From the NCBI GenBank assembly GCA_029865845.1, contig JARXAM010000121.1, positions 1 through 64,000 of the forward strand: a stretch of 64,000 bases of DNA, given 5' to 3'. Numbering within the stretch: the first letter of the stretch is position 1; every line of letters begins with the position of its first letter. This document shows, piece after piece, positions 19,535 to 28,442 of the stretch. The position numbers and the translations under genes are program-made. Under the pieces are notes generated by a model, which saw nothing but the letters and a program-made list of their open reading frames with translations, was not told the origin of the DNA and ran no database searches. This DNA is from Rhodoferax sp. (lineage in GTDB: Bacteria; Pseudomonadota; Gammaproteobacteria; Burkholderiales; Burkholderiaceae_C).

Positions 19535-20722
19535 ATGCTTTCTTGGGACGAAGAAATTAAACCCGCACTGGCTCCGGCCTACGCTGGGCACGGGCCAGAG
19601 ACTTATACGCCCGCCCACACATCGGCAGCCTCGCCAAGTTCAAACCTGACCTCGCCTGCAGGTGTGGGTGCGTTGGCGACGCCATCCCTCGCGGCGCCTA
19701 GTGGCTTTCGGGTCAAGGCGTCTGACAAGCGGATCATCAACGGCCAAACAGACGTTAACCAACTGGTCCCATTCAAATACAAATGGGCTTGGGAAAAGTA
19801 CCTGGCAACTTGCGCCAATCACTGGATGCCCCAAGAAGTCAACATGACGCGCGACATCGCGTTATGGAAAGACCCTCACGGCCTGACTGAAGACGAGCGG
19901 CGCATCGTCAAGAGAAACTTGGGGTTTTTTGTCACCGCAGACTCTCTGGCGGCCAACAATATTGTTTTGGGGACATATCGGCATATCACGGCGCCTGAAT
20001 GTCGGCAGTTTTTGCTCCGTCAAGCGTTTGAGGAAGCAATACATACCCATGCCTACCAATACATTGTTGAATCACTTGGGTTGGATGAAAGTGAAATCTT
20101 CAACGCCTACAACGAAGTCCAGTCGATTCGGGACAAGGACCAGTTTCTCATTCCCTTTATTGAAGCCATCATGGACCCCAACTTCCATACCGGGACTCCC
20201 GCTTCAGACCAAACGCTTCTCAAGTCACTGATTGTGTTCGCCTGCCTCATGGAAGGCCTATTTTTCTATGTGGGCTTTACGCAGATACTCGCATTGGGTC
20301 GGCAGAACAAAATGACCGGTGCTGCAGAGCAGTACCAGTATATTTTGCGCGACGAATCCATGCACTGCAATTTTGGGATCGACCTGATCAACCAGCTCAA
20401 GCTTGAGAACCCGCAACTCTGGACTGCGGAGTTTAAAGATGAGATCAAGGCACTTTTCGAGAAAGCGGTGGAGTTGGAATATCGCTATGCCGAAGATACG
20501 ATGCCCCGAGGTGTCTTGGGTATGAATGCGTCCATGTTCAAGGGCTACTTGCGGTACATTGCCAATCGTCGCGCTACCCAGATCGGCCTTGACCCACTTT
20601 TCCCGCATGAGGAAAACCCATTTCCGTGGATGAGTGAAATGATTGACCTCAAAAAGGAGCGCAATTTTTTCGAAACACGTGTTATCGAGTATCAATCTGG
20701 CGGTGCGCTGTCCTGGGATTGA
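19535..20722 (+). CDS. nrdB: Class Ia ribonucleotide reductase, beta subunit
   Basis: The 395-residue ferritin-like protein holds the diiron-tyrosyl cofactor. By alignment with E. coli NrdB the ligands are D136, E167, H170, E240, E274 and H277, and the radical tyrosine is Y174 in [12 protein letters not shown]. All are present, so this is a tyrosyl-radical enzyme rather than a chlamydial-type one lacking the Tyr. A poorly conserved, Ala/Pro/Ser-rich N-terminal tail of about 55 residues precedes the core. It is cotranscribed with nrdA across a spacer that contains hairpins. Confidence 0.95.
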   Translation: MLSWDEEIKPALAPAYAGHGPETYTPAHTSAASPSSNLTSPAGVGALATPSLAAPSGFRVKASDKRIINGQTDVNQLVPFKYKWAWEKYLATCANHWMPQEVNMTRDIALWKDPHGLTEDERRIVKRNLGFFVTADSLAANNIVLGTYRHITAPECRQFLLRQAFEEAIHTHAYQYIVESLGLDESEIFNAYNEVQSIRDKDQFLIPFIEAIMDPNFHTGTPASDQTLLKSLIVFACLMEGLFFYVGFTQILALGRQNKMTGAAEQYQYILRDESMHCNFGIDLINQLKLENPQLWTAEFKDEIKALFEKAVELEYRYAEDTMPRGVLGMNASMFKGYLRYIANRRATQIGLDPLFPHEENPFPWMSEMIDLKKERNFFETRVIEYQSGGALSWD

Positions 20723-20798
20723 TATCATCGTATGCACATCAAGATTTTGTTCAGTAACGTCTGCCAAATAGTGGCTACGCTGACTGGGCATTACCGAG

Positions 20799-20832
20799 TT
20801 CATGCCAATGGGAAGTTACCTATTGGCATGAA
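20799..20832. other. Perfect 11-bp inverted repeat between nrdB and the H1-like gene
   Basis: TTCATGCCAAT (20799-20809) and ATTGGCATGAA (20822-20832) are exact reverse complements around a 12-base loop. There is no T tract. It could be an operator for the downstream gene or an RNA hairpin ending the nrd transcript. Confidence 0.5.
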
Positions 20833-20892
20833 TCACTTCCTGCCAAATACGCAGCAGAAAGTGCTCTTTGCACCCTGAACAAGGAGAATATC

Positions 20893-21423
20893 ATGGCAAC
20901 TGCAAGTAAACCGGCTGCAAAAAAGGCAGCACCCGCGAAGAAGGCTGCTCCCACTAAAAAAGTGGTAGCAAAAAAAGCAGCCCCTGCGAAGAAGGTAGCC
21001 GCTCCCGCTAAAAAGGCGGTAGTGGCAAAGAAGGCCGCTCCCGCCAAAAAGGCAGTAGTGGCAAAGAAGGCCGCTCCCGCTAAAAAGGCAGTAGTGGCAA
21101 AGAAGGCCGCTCCCGCCAAAAAGGCAGTAGTGGCAAAGAAGGCCGCTCCCGCCAAAAAGGCAGTAGTGGCAAAGAAAGCTGCTGCCCCTGCGAAAAAAGC
21201 AATCGCGGCCACAAAAGTAGCCCCGGCAAAAAAAGCCGCTGCTCCCGCGAAGAAGACACCAGCGGTAAAGAAGGTAGCTGCGGTGAAAAAGCCAGCGGTG
21301 CCCGCCAAGAAGCCAGCGGCGACCAAAACAGCAAAGCCTTCAGCGACAAAACCTGCCCCTGCCGCCAAAACCACTCTCAACCCCCAAGCGGCGTGGCCTT
21401 TCCCAACGTCTACAAAGCCCTAA
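20893..21423 (+). CDS. Histone H1-like, lysine/alanine-rich protein
   Basis: A 176-residue, very basic protein made almost wholly of Ala, Lys, Pro and Val, like the C-terminal tail of eukaryotic histone H1 and bacterial H1-like (HctA/BpH1-type) proteins. Residues about 40-100 are near-exact copies of the 12-residue unit AAPAKKAVVAKK. The conserved end NPQAAWPFPT is typical of the Comamonadaceae version. It probably binds and compacts DNA without a globular domain. A strong AAGGAGAAT precedes the ATG, and a strong terminator follows. Copy number of the repeat probably varies between strains. Confidence 0.85.
   Translation: MATASKPAAKKAAPAKKAAPTKKVVAKKAAPAKKVAAPAKKAVVAKKAAPAKKAVVAKKAAPAKKAVVAKKAAPAKKAVVAKKAAPAKKAVVAKKAAAPAKKAIAATKVAPAKKAAAPAKKTPAVKKVAAVKKPAVPAKKPAATKTAKPSATKPAPAAKTTLNPQAAWPFPTSTKP
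21020..21180 (+). repeat. 36-bp tandem repeats inside the H1-like gene
   Basis: A 36-base unit (gccgctcccgcc, then aaaaaggcagta, then gtggcaaagaag) is repeated about four times with only synonymous C/T changes. The near-identity at DNA level suggests recent expansion or ongoing slippage. Confidence 0.85.
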
Positions 21424-21440
21424 CTCGTCGTTCGGAATCT

Positions 21441-21477
21441 AAAAAAGCTTGGCGCCTTGTGCACCAAGCTTTTTTTA
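21441..21477 (+). terminator. Terminator of the H1-like gene, possibly bidirectional
   Basis: AAAAAAGCTTGG (21441-21452) pairs with CCAAGCTTTTTTT around a short loop. T-rich on the plus strand and A-rich upstream, it can serve both this gene and the convergent DUF3426 gene. Confidence 0.85.
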
Positions 21478-21490
21478 TTGATATCGGGGC

Positions 21491-22528
21491 TCAAGGATAA
21501 AAAGCCAGCACGCGATACCCAGACACTCGGCGCACCACAGACTCGCCCTGAATACTGATTGCCAAAGACACAGATATTTCAGAACTTGGCATGAGCTCTG
21601 TCGGGTGATTAACAATATCCGAGGCAAGTAGCACTCGCCTAACGATCGGTTGATCTTGCATGTCGGTTAACGCAAGCTCTAGTGAAGGTGCTGCCACCGC
21701 AAACAAGGCATTGTTTTTGAGAACAACATTCAGACGAAAGACCCCTTCACGCATTTTGATGAAGGACGAGTGATCTATCGCCAATGCTTCAATACTGCGC
21801 AGTGGCCGAACTTGACAACCGAGCCAAGCACAAAGTGATTGGATTGCCGGGCGCATCGCTGGTTCGTATGCAGCCCATCGGTCGCGCTCGTGCACGGTGA
21901 TTTGGAGCAGTAAAGTGAAGCTCAGAAAAATCGCAGCCAAACCCCAAAGCACCTTACCCATCCGCGTGGTTCGCGTATGAAGGCCTTTATTTCGCATAAA
22001 GGTAGGCAACGCATGCTCCGCAATGCCATCCGATTGCACACGGGCAGTAGGAATGACAACGCTTGTTTCCAGGGACGACGACGTGAGGTGCGGCTCCATG
22101 GCATCGCTAAAGCGGTATGCCGAGGCCGAGGTGCTACTCGAGGGGGAGGGCTCTGCCCCCGGGCTGTGTGCCAAGAGTTCATTCCAGCGATCTTCTGTCG
22201 CAACCGGCGTGCCGTATTCGGACGAAGACAGGGACTCGGATGAGGTAGCAGGGGCACTGCAGGCCCCTCCCACATCCTGGGGCGGTACGTCTAGTGACCT
22301 TGTTGTAGCGTGCAGCGCTTCTGCCAAAGGTGACCCCGCGTCCACAGCTACAGGTGTAGTCTCTGGTCCATGGTCATCCACTTCCGCACGACCCGTCACC
22401 AAATGCTGATGCGCATCGAATACTTCATCACATCGACCACACCGCACCCAACCATCCGATATCCGAAGCTGGTCTGGAACCACCTTAAACATGGTGGTGC
22501 AAGCAGGACATTGGGTGACTAGGTGCAT
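21491..22528 (-). CDS. DUF3426 protein with MJ0042-type zinc ribbon
   Basis: A 345-residue protein. The N-terminus is a zinc-ribbon of the MJ0042 type with two CxxC pairs (CPACTTMFKV and CGRCDEVFDA). A long low-complexity region (45-180) and one membrane helix (about 193-215, VLWGLAAIFLSFTLLLQ) follow, then a DUF3426 extracytoplasmic domain. It probably sits in the inner membrane with the ribbon inside. It lies downstream of prmA in the same direction, as in many betaproteobacteria. Its function is unknown. Confidence 0.85.
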   Translation of the reverse strand: MHLVTQCPACTTMFKVVPDQLRISDGWVRCGRCDEVFDAHQHLVTGRAEVDDHGPETTPVAVDAGSPLAEALHATTRSLDVPPQDVGGACSAPATSSESLSSSEYGTPVATEDRWNELLAHSPGAEPSPSSSTSASAYRFSDAMEPHLTSSSLETSVVIPTARVQSDGIAEHALPTFMRNKGLHTRTTRMGKVLWGLAAIFLSFTLLLQITVHERDRWAAYEPAMRPAIQSLCAWLGCQVRPLRSIEALAIDHSSFIKMREGVFRLNVVLKNNALFAVAAPSLELALTDMQDQPIVRRVLLASDIVNHPTELMPSSEISVSLAISIQGESVVRRVSGYRVLAFYP

Positions 22529-22562
22529 TGTGTTAGGTCATAAAGCTACACAACGTCAGACA

Positions 22563-23441
22563 CTAGACGATGGCCGTCATCAACACCCAGCCATCTTCCG
22601 CATCCGCTACGTCCAGGCTGCAATAGGGCGCGTAAGCAGCCTTTAACTCTTCCGTTTGGCGCTCAAGAATTCCCGCCAACACCAAGTGACCACCAGCCTT
22701 GACTTGGCCACACAGGAGAGGGGCCAACACCTTCAACGGAGTTGCAAGTATGTTGGCCAGCACGACGTCAAAGTGGCCCCGTGCAACATCGGTCAAGCCC
22801 GCGTGCACTTGCACCGCATTAGCCTGCGCATTCAAACGGGTGGCCTCTACAGCGGCTTGGTCGATGTCTACGGCAACAATTTCGGATGCTCCAAACTTGG
22901 CCGCCCCGATCGCAAGAATTCCGGATCCACATCCGTAGTCCAGCACACGCCCGGACCGTACCGTCTGCGCAATCCAACGCAAACACATGCGGGTGGTGGG
23001 GTGCGTCCCGGTACCAAAGGCCAATCCCGGATCCAAGCGGATGACCTCTGTCGCCTGCGCCGGCGGCGCATGCCATGTAGGAACGATCCAAAACGCGGGA
23101 GTAATTTCGACCGGTGCGAACTGAGACTGGGTCAGACGCACCCAGTCTTGGTCTGCCAAGGCGCGAATACCCAAAAACTCGCAGTCAGAAAAAAAGTCTT
23201 GGGCATGCAAAATTCGAGAAGCTTCTTCTGCGAGCCGCCCGTCTGCGAAAAGCGCGGTGAGCCGTGAGCGCTGCCATCCTTCCTTGGGCGGGGGCATTCC
23301 AGGTTCACCAAATAGCGCGACCTCGGCATCCGTCTGCGCGTCAGCATCTTCAACGCTCACGCTCAAAGCGTCCAAGGCTTCCAAGGCCTCACTGACGCTT
23401 TCCACCAAAGCCTCGGGACACATGATCTGCAACTCGACCAT
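22563..23441 (-). CDS. prmA: Ribosomal protein L11 methyltransferase
   Basis: The 292-residue SAM-dependent enzyme trimethylates ribosomal protein L11. It has an N-terminal substrate-binding domain and a Rossmann methyltransferase domain with LDYGCGSGILAIGAAKFGA (motif I) and VLANILATPLKVLAPLL, the NxxxxP-like motif of PrmA. I start at MVELQIMCPEAL (ATG 23441), preceded by a GGCGGCGG-type purine run and eight bases after the accC stop. An upstream TTG start would overlap accC. It forms an operon accB-accC-prmA-DUF3426. Confidence 0.95.
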   Translation of the reverse strand: MVELQIMCPEALVESVSEALEALDALSVSVEDADAQTDAEVALFGEPGMPPPKEGWQRSRLTALFADGRLAEEASRILHAQDFFSDCEFLGIRALADQDWVRLTQSQFAPVEITPAFWIVPTWHAPPAQATEVIRLDPGLAFGTGTHPTTRMCLRWIAQTVRSGRVLDYGCGSGILAIGAAKFGASEIVAVDIDQAAVEATRLNAQANAVQVHAGLTDVARGHFDVVLANILATPLKVLAPLLCGQVKAGGHLVLAGILERQTEELKAAYAPYCSLDVADAEDGWVLMTAIV

Positions 23442-23449
23442 GCCGCCGC

Positions 23450-24799
23450 CTAACGCTTGTGCTGATCTAGCCAATGCTCCAGATAGTGGATGTTTGTTCC
23501 ACCATCCATGAACTTCGCATCGACCATCAATTCGCGATGAAGCGCAATGTTGGTACTGATGCCCTCCACCACGGTTTCAGCCAATGCGGTTCGCATGCGT
23601 GCCATGGCCTGCTCACGCGTATCACCGTGAACGATGATTTTCCCAATCATCGAGTCATAGTTGGGTGGCACAAAGTAATTGGTGTAGATGTGCGAGTCCA
23701 CCCGCACACCAGGACCACCTGGCGCATGCCACATCGTGATACGGCCAGGAGAAGGGATGAATTTATAAGGATCCTCAGCGTTGATCCGGCACTCGATGGC
23801 GTGTCCACTGACGTCGATATCCCGCTGCGTAAACGGCAGCTTTTCTCCCGCAGCAACCATGATCTGGGTTTTGACGATATCAACTCCCGTCACCATCTCT
23901 GTTACTGGGTGCTCTACTTGCACGCGCGTGTTCATCTCGATGAAGTAAAACTCTCCATCCTCGTACAAAAATTCAAAAGTTCCAGCTCCGCGATAACCGA
24001 TTTTCTTGCACGCGGCCACGCAACGTTCACCGATGCGCTCTATGAGCTTGCGATTGATCCCTGGGGCGGGTGACTCTTCCAGTACCTTCTGATGGCGACG
24101 TTGCATGGAGCAATCACGCTCACCCAGATACACTGCATTCTTGTGTTTGTCCGCCAAGACCTGAATTTCAATATGCCTGGGGTTCTGGAGAATTTTCTCC
24201 ATGTACACCGCCGGATTGTTGAAGGCCGCACCGGCCTCTGCCTTGGTCATCTGCACCGCATTGACCAAGGCCGCCTCGGTATGCACCACGCGCATGCCGC
24301 GACCACCACCACCACCGGCGGCTTTGATGATCACCGGGTAACCAATGGCCTTTGCAATACGCTTCATTGCCACAGCATCATCGGGCAACTCGCCCTCCGA
24401 ACCGGGAACGCATGGCACACCGGCCCGAATCATGGCCTGCTTGGCAGACACCTTGTCACCCATGATCCGAATGGACTCGGGTGTGGGGCCAATAAATTGG
24501 AAGCCGCTTTTTTCAACCCGCTCGGCAAAGTCTGCGTTCTCGCTTAAAAAACCGTAACCTGGGTGGATCGCCTCGGCATCCGTCACTTCTGCGGCGGAGA
24601 TGATGGCAGGCATGTTGAGATAACTCAGGCCCGACGCAGCAGGCCCGATACAAACCGCTTCCTCGGCCAACTTCACATACTTGGCGTCGCGATCTGCCTC
24701 GGAATACACCATCACGGCCTTGATACCCAACTCGCGACAAGCGCGCTGGATACGCAACGCAATCTCGCCCCGGTTGGCGACCAGAATTTTCTTAAACAT
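23450..24799 (-). CDS. accC: Acetyl-CoA carboxylase, biotin carboxylase subunit
   Basis: The 449-residue ATP-grasp enzyme carboxylates the biotin on AccB, the first step of fatty acid synthesis. It shows the start [17 protein letters not shown], the glycine-rich loop [12 protein letters not shown], the [15 protein letters not shown] segment and the carboxylase motif [16 protein letters not shown] with the catalytic Glu and Arg region. The length equals E. coli AccC. It lies 12 bases after accB, a standard accBC operon. Confidence 0.97.
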   Translation of the reverse strand: MFKKILVANRGEIALRIQRACRELGIKAVMVYSEADRDAKYVKLAEEAVCIGPAASGLSYLNMPAIISAAEVTDAEAIHPGYGFLSENADFAERVEKSGFQFIGPTPESIRIMGDKVSAKQAMIRAGVPCVPGSEGELPDDAVAMKRIAKAIGYPVIIKAAGGGGGRGMRVVHTEAALVNAVQMTKAEAGAAFNNPAVYMEKILQNPRHIEIQVLADKHKNAVYLGERDCSMQRRHQKVLEESPAPGINRKLIERIGERCVAACKKIGYRGAGTFEFLYEDGEFYFIEMNTRVQVEHPVTEMVTGVDIVKTQIMVAAGEKLPFTQRDIDVSGHAIECRINAEDPYKFIPSPGRITMWHAPGGPGVRVDSHIYTNYFVPPNYDSMIGKIIVHGDTREQAMARMRTALAETVVEGISTNIALHRELMVDAKFMDGGTNIHYLEHWLDQHKR

Positions 24800-24811
24800 G
24801 GATGCTGCGTC

Positions 24812-25276
24812 TTATTCGATGATGAACAGTGGTTGGCCGTATTCCACGGCCTGCCCGTTCTCACACAAAATCTGCGTCACCGTACCGGACTTGTCCGCCT
24901 CAATTTCGTTGAGTATCTTCATGGCTTCGATAATGCAAATCGTATCGCCGGCTTTGATTGAGTCGCCAATTTCAACGAACGGCTTGGCACCTGGCGCTGA
25001 TGAGCGGTAAAAGGTTCCCACCATCGGAGACTTGACTGCATGGCCCGCTGGCGCCGCTGCGTCAGCGGCCACAGGAACCGCGTTGTGGGCAGGTTGAGGC
25101 GCGGCTGGCACTGCAGGTACTGGCACCACCATCTGGGGCGCGGCTGCAAAACCCTGGACCACGGCTGCGCCTCCTTTCACAATGCGGACCTTGCCTTCCG
25201 CTTCTGTGATTTCGAGTTCAGACACATTGGAATCAGACACCAAATCGATCAGGGTTTTGAGTTTGCGTAAATCCAT
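24812..25276 (-). CDS. accB: Biotin carboxyl carrier protein of acetyl-CoA carboxylase
   Basis: A 154-residue carrier protein. The C-terminal biotinyl domain has the motif [10 protein letters not shown], whose Lys accepts biotin, preceded by the thumb-like [18 protein letters not shown]. An Ala/Pro linker (about 60-85) joins it to the N-terminal helix [18 protein letters not shown]. The start at ATG 25276 matches the family start; the same frame continues upstream without conservation. The upstream region 25277-25439 should hold the accBC promoter, but I cannot assign boxes. Confidence 0.96.
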   Translation of the reverse strand: MDLRKLKTLIDLVSDSNVSELEITEAEGKVRIVKGGAAVVQGFAAAPQMVVPVPAVPAAPQPAHNAVPVAADAAAPAGHAVKSPMVGTFYRSSAPGAKPFVEIGDSIKAGDTICIIEAMKILNEIEADKSGTVTQILCENGQAVEYGQPLFIIE

Positions 25277-25439
25277 GGAATCTCCAACAACCAACTTTAG
25301 GAAAGGCGAATTTACCGCAATTCGCGCCCAAAAAACCTTAACTTCGTCAAAAATATGCAAAGGCTTTGAGAATCGCCAGAATACCGCCCCTGTGGGGCGA
25401 GAGACAGTGTATTCGATCCGAACACACAGAGTGACGGGC

Positions 25440-25991
25440 TTATTTTACCGATCTCCACTGCTCCAAATCGGCAAGCACCAGGCGCCCCAACTTTCGTTGG
25501 GCAACCGTGCCGTCCGAGCCAATGACCACTGAAAACGGCAATCCACCCTTGAGATTCCCCAAAGCCCGGCCGAGCTCCATACCGGAAGTCCCCGCGATCG
25601 CTATAGGAAACGACAAGGGAAGCTTGGCGAGGAAGCCCACAACCGCATCTTTACGATCGATCGCCAAGCCCACGACATGCGTTCCATTGCCTCGTTGTTG
25701 ACGATAGAACTCGTCCAACATCGGTAGCTCCTCCACGCATGGGGGGCACCAAGTCGCCCAGAAGTTCACAATAAGTGGACTCCCCCGGAAGGCTGCCAAT
25801 GACACTTCCTGGCCTTGCGGGCCTGGCCACCGCAAGTCCCAAAACCCAGGCACGGGCGCTGCGACCGTCCACGGAGGCGCAACAGACATGCCCACAGACA
25901 CCCCAAGGCCGGCCATTCCTGCCAGGCCCCCCCACAGCAAGGTGCGACGCCGTGTCCGGTGATTGCCTGCTTGTTGTTCAAGATCCGGCAT
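25440..25991 (-). CDS. TlpA-family thioredoxin-like protein
   Basis: A 183-residue protein. The N-terminus has RRRTLLWGG and a hydrophobic stretch to about residue 45, which suggests export (possible Tat-like or Sec signal/anchor). The thioredoxin fold carries the active site FWATWCPPC (C82, C85) and the cis-Pro region GGLPFSVVI. It should act as a periplasmic thiol-disulfide oxidoreductase of the TlpA/ResA group. Its start overlaps the end of the upstream gene by 14 bases. Substrate unknown. Confidence 0.85.
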   Translation of the reverse strand: MPDLEQQAGNHRTRRRTLLWGGLAGMAGLGVSVGMSVAPPWTVAAPVPGFWDLRWPGPQGQEVSLAAFRGSPLIVNFWATWCPPCVEELPMLDEFYRQQRGNGTHVVGLAIDRKDAVVGFLAKLPLSFPIAIAGTSGMELGRALGNLKGGLPFSVVIGSDGTVAQRKLGRLVLADLEQWRSVK

Positions 25992-26577
25992 GGACTTCTC
26001 CCAATAGTTTGCTCACCGCGGTGAGGTCGCCGCGCAAGGCCCGTCCCGAGGCATCTGGCCGCAACGCACCGCGTATGGCATCCAAATCGTCAATATATAG
26101 GTGTAATCCCACGTACTCTCCCAGCGCAGTGCAGCGCACGTGCAGACTCAACACATCAATTGCCTTGCCTTGCAACCCCACCACAGACTGCACGTCAAAC
26201 CGTATGCCTTGGTCAATCAAGTAAATCTCGGCGGCCTTCGAATCGTCGCAGAACAACTGTATGTGAATGTCAGAGTGCCGTGTCGCCGTGCCCCGCCACA
26301 CCGTCCCGGACAAGTGCGGGCGGAACGCAGTCAGGCGCTGCATCCAATCCCATGCCAGCTCTCGCAATGCCCGAAGTTCGTGTGCCTGCGTTTCAGCGCA
26401 AAACAAGGCTATGTATTCATTTACCGCAGTCTCCACCATGGCATTGTCGGGCAAGCCCGTGCGCGCACGGGCTCCCAAAGCCTGCGCGGCACGAAGCTTT
26501 GCTGCGCGGTACTCCAAGCCCTCTTCGACCACCCAGCGGGCAGCGGCGGCTGCAATGTTTTGCTTCGAATCGTCCAT
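25978..26577 (-). CDS. Uncharacterised protein with nucleotidyltransferase-like motif
   Basis: A 199-residue cytoplasmic protein without a confident family. After an all-helical N-terminal half, the segment SGTVWRGTATRHSDIHIQLF resembles the nucleotidyltransferase core (hGS...R...SDhDh), followed by a helix-and-strand pattern typical of MNT-like folds. Where an active enzyme has DxD, this protein has DIH, so the second metal ligand would be His and activity is doubtful. I start at ATG 26577. It is divergent from mpl with only 35 bases between starts and overlaps the TlpA-like gene. The assignment is tentative. Confidence 0.5.
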   Translation of the reverse strand: MDDSKQNIAAAAARWVVEEGLEYRAAKLRAAQALGARARTGLPDNAMVETAVNEYIALFCAETQAHELRALRELAWDWMQRLTAFRPHLSGTVWRGTATRHSDIHIQLFCDDSKAAEIYLIDQGIRFDVQSVVGLQGKAIDVLSLHVRCTALGEYVGLHLYIDDLDAIRGALRPDASGRALRGDLTAVSKLLGEVHAGS

Positions 26578-26612
26578 CCGCTGATTGTGCACGCCCCCGT
26601 AAAATGCCCGCC

Positions 26613-28040
26613 ATGCATATACACATCCTGGGCATTTGTGGGACATTCATGGGGGGCGTGGCGGCATTGGCACGTGAGGCAGGCCACACCGTCACGGGCT
26701 GCGACACCGGTGTTTACCCCCCGATGAGTGACCAGCTCCGGGCCTTGGGTATCGACCTGATAGAGGGTTTCGGCACTGAGCAAATCGCGTTGAAGCCTGA
26801 CATGTTTGTCATTGGTAACGTCGTCAGCCGTGCCCGGCTGCCTGACGGCAGCCCAAAATTCCCGCTCATGGAAGCCATCCTAGATGCGGGCGCTCCCTAC
26901 ACCAGTGGTCCGCAATGGCTCGCAGAGCATGTCCTGCAAGGGCGACACGTGCTGGCGGTAGCTGGCACACACGGAAAAACCACCACCACCAGCATGCTCG
27001 CGTGGGTGCTTGAATACGCCGGACTGCAACCAGGATTCCTGGTGGGCGGCGTCCCGCTGAACTTCGGTGTATCCGCGCGACTCGGTGGATCGGCACAGAC
27101 ACCCGTCCACCGCATTTCAGGCGCGGGAGTCTTTGTCATAGAAGCCGACGAATACGACACCGCCTTCTTCGACAAGCGCAGCAAGTTTGTGCACTACCGC
27201 CCGCGCACCGCCGTTCTGAATAACCTGGAGTTCGACCACGCGGACATTTTTGACGACCTTGTCGCCATCGAACGACAGTTCCACCACCTTGTACGCACTG
27301 TGCCCGGCAGTGGCCGTGTGGTCGTCAACGGACTAGAAGAAAGCCTCAGCCGTGTGCTGCACCAGGGCTGCTGGAGCGAACAACGTAGCTTCGGCACGGC
27401 GGTAAGCGATTTCTTTGCCATTGGTGAGCCGCACAACTTTGCCGTGCACTATCACGGCCGTGAAGTCACCCGGGTGCTCTGGAGTTTGGGCGGCGTGCAT
27501 AACCAACTCAACGCGCTGGCAGCCATTGCCGCCGCTGAGCATGTGGGTGTGCCGCCCGCGCTGGCGGCCCAAGCCCTGTGCCAGTTTGTAAACGTAAAGC
27601 GCCGCATGGAAGTACGCAACCGTGCCCCACTGGCAACGCAGCCGGGCAGTGCACCCGTGACCATCTACGATGACTTCGCCCACCACCCTACGGCAATACG
27701 CACCACCGTCAATGGATTGCGCCGACAGGTCGGAGGCGGGCGCATTCTGGCAGTATTTGAGCCACGCTCCAACACCATGAAGCTGGGGGCCATGAAAAGC
27801 CAATTGCCGTGGAGCCTAGAAGAAGCCGACCTCGCCTTTTGCCACAGTGGTGGCCTGGGCTGGGACGCCAAAGAGGCACTTGCCCCTATGGGCGCTCGCG
27901 CCCATGTGGGTGACACGATCGATACCTTGCTGACCCAGGTCGCGGCCGCATTGCGGCCGGGCGACCACGTGCTGTGCATGAGCAATGGTGGTTTCGGCGG
28001 CATTCACGCCAAGCTCGCCAATTTGCTACAAACTTCCTAG
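26613..28040 (+). CDS. mpl: UDP-MurNAc:L-alanyl-gamma-D-glutamyl-meso-DAP ligase
   Basis: The 475-residue Mur-ligase-family enzyme recycles tripeptide released from the wall by joining it to UDP-MurNAc. It starts MHIHILGICGTFMGGVAALA, the Mpl form of the MurC-like Rossmann motif. It has the P-loop [13 protein letters not shown] and the ligase motif EADEYDTAFFDKRSKF that distinguishes Mpl from MurC. A second Met three codons upstream (26604) is possible. It complements AmpD, which supplies the tripeptide substrate. Confidence 0.94.
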   Translation: MHIHILGICGTFMGGVAALAREAGHTVTGCDTGVYPPMSDQLRALGIDLIEGFGTEQIALKPDMFVIGNVVSRARLPDGSPKFPLMEAILDAGAPYTSGPQWLAEHVLQGRHVLAVAGTHGKTTTTSMLAWVLEYAGLQPGFLVGGVPLNFGVSARLGGSAQTPVHRISGAGVFVIEADEYDTAFFDKRSKFVHYRPRTAVLNNLEFDHADIFDDLVAIERQFHHLVRTVPGSGRVVVNGLEESLSRVLHQGCWSEQRSFGTAVSDFFAIGEPHNFAVHYHGREVTRVLWSLGGVHNQLNALAAIAAAEHVGVPPALAAQALCQFVNVKRRMEVRNRAPLATQPGSAPVTIYDDFAHHPTAIRTTVNGLRRQVGGGRILAVFEPRSNTMKLGAMKSQLPWSLEEADLAFCHSGGLGWDAKEALAPMGARAHVGDTIDTLLTQVAAALRPGDHVLCMSNGGFGGIHAKLANLLQTS

Positions 28041-28091
28041 CCACGCACACATTGTCAAGTGCGGCCACCCGCACATTTGCCTACCAACCCC

Positions 28092-28367
28092 ATGCACACC
28101 GACCCGAACTTTCAACTCCGCCTACCCGAAGGCGCCCAATTCGCCGACCTGCAGTTGCGCCGTTGCGACGCACAAGCTATCGACATGGACATGGACCTGG
28201 TTGAACGTATCTGCCAACTGAACCAATGGGACATGGCCAAGGTGAGAGAGAACCCCGGCCCAGTCATCAGCACCATCTTGAGCGTTTGGTACAAAACACA
28301 TCTGGCGGCTGGCGGCACGCCAGATGCCGTGATGGAGTCCCTGCGGGCACCAGATCCGCTGCAATAA
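28092..28367 (+). CDS. Conserved small protein of unknown function
   Basis: A 91-residue soluble protein, acidic in its middle, with no signal peptide or membrane segment. It reads like a short folded alpha/beta domain (LVERICQLNQWDMAKVREN, then GPVISTILSVWYKTHLAAGG), but I know no family. It lies 51 bases after mpl in the same direction and may be cotranscribed. The ATG at 28092 is the natural start; an upstream in-frame start would add 11 residues. Confidence 0.6.
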   Translation: MHTDPNFQLRLPEGAQFADLQLRRCDAQAIDMDMDLVERICQLNQWDMAKVRENPGPVISTILSVWYKTHLAAGGTPDAVMESLRAPDPLQ

Positions 28368-28372
28368 GACGC

Positions 28373-28395
28373 AAAAAACGGGCACAAAGGCCCGC
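28373..28395 (-). terminator. Terminator of the DAHP synthase gene
   Basis: Read on the minus strand, AGCGGGC pairs with GCCCGTT around CTTTGT and is followed by a T6 tract. It lies downstream of the minus-strand aroG-type gene. The A-tract partner may also stop the plus-strand genes. Confidence 0.7.
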
Positions 28396-28442
28396 TTCAT
28401 GCTGCAAGCCGGAGCGCCTGCTCCTGCTTGCGTGGTGCGCAA

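Noticed and set aside
21020..21180. Tandem 36-base units considered as a possible CRISPR array
   Set aside because: The units are directly adjacent without spacers and stay in one reading frame of a known protein type.
20820..21380. A 186-codon minus-strand frame rich in Ala, Phe and Gly opposite the H1-like gene
   Set aside because: It is the mirror of the Lys/Ala repeat codons. The plus-strand gene has a ribosome binding site, a terminator and known relatives.
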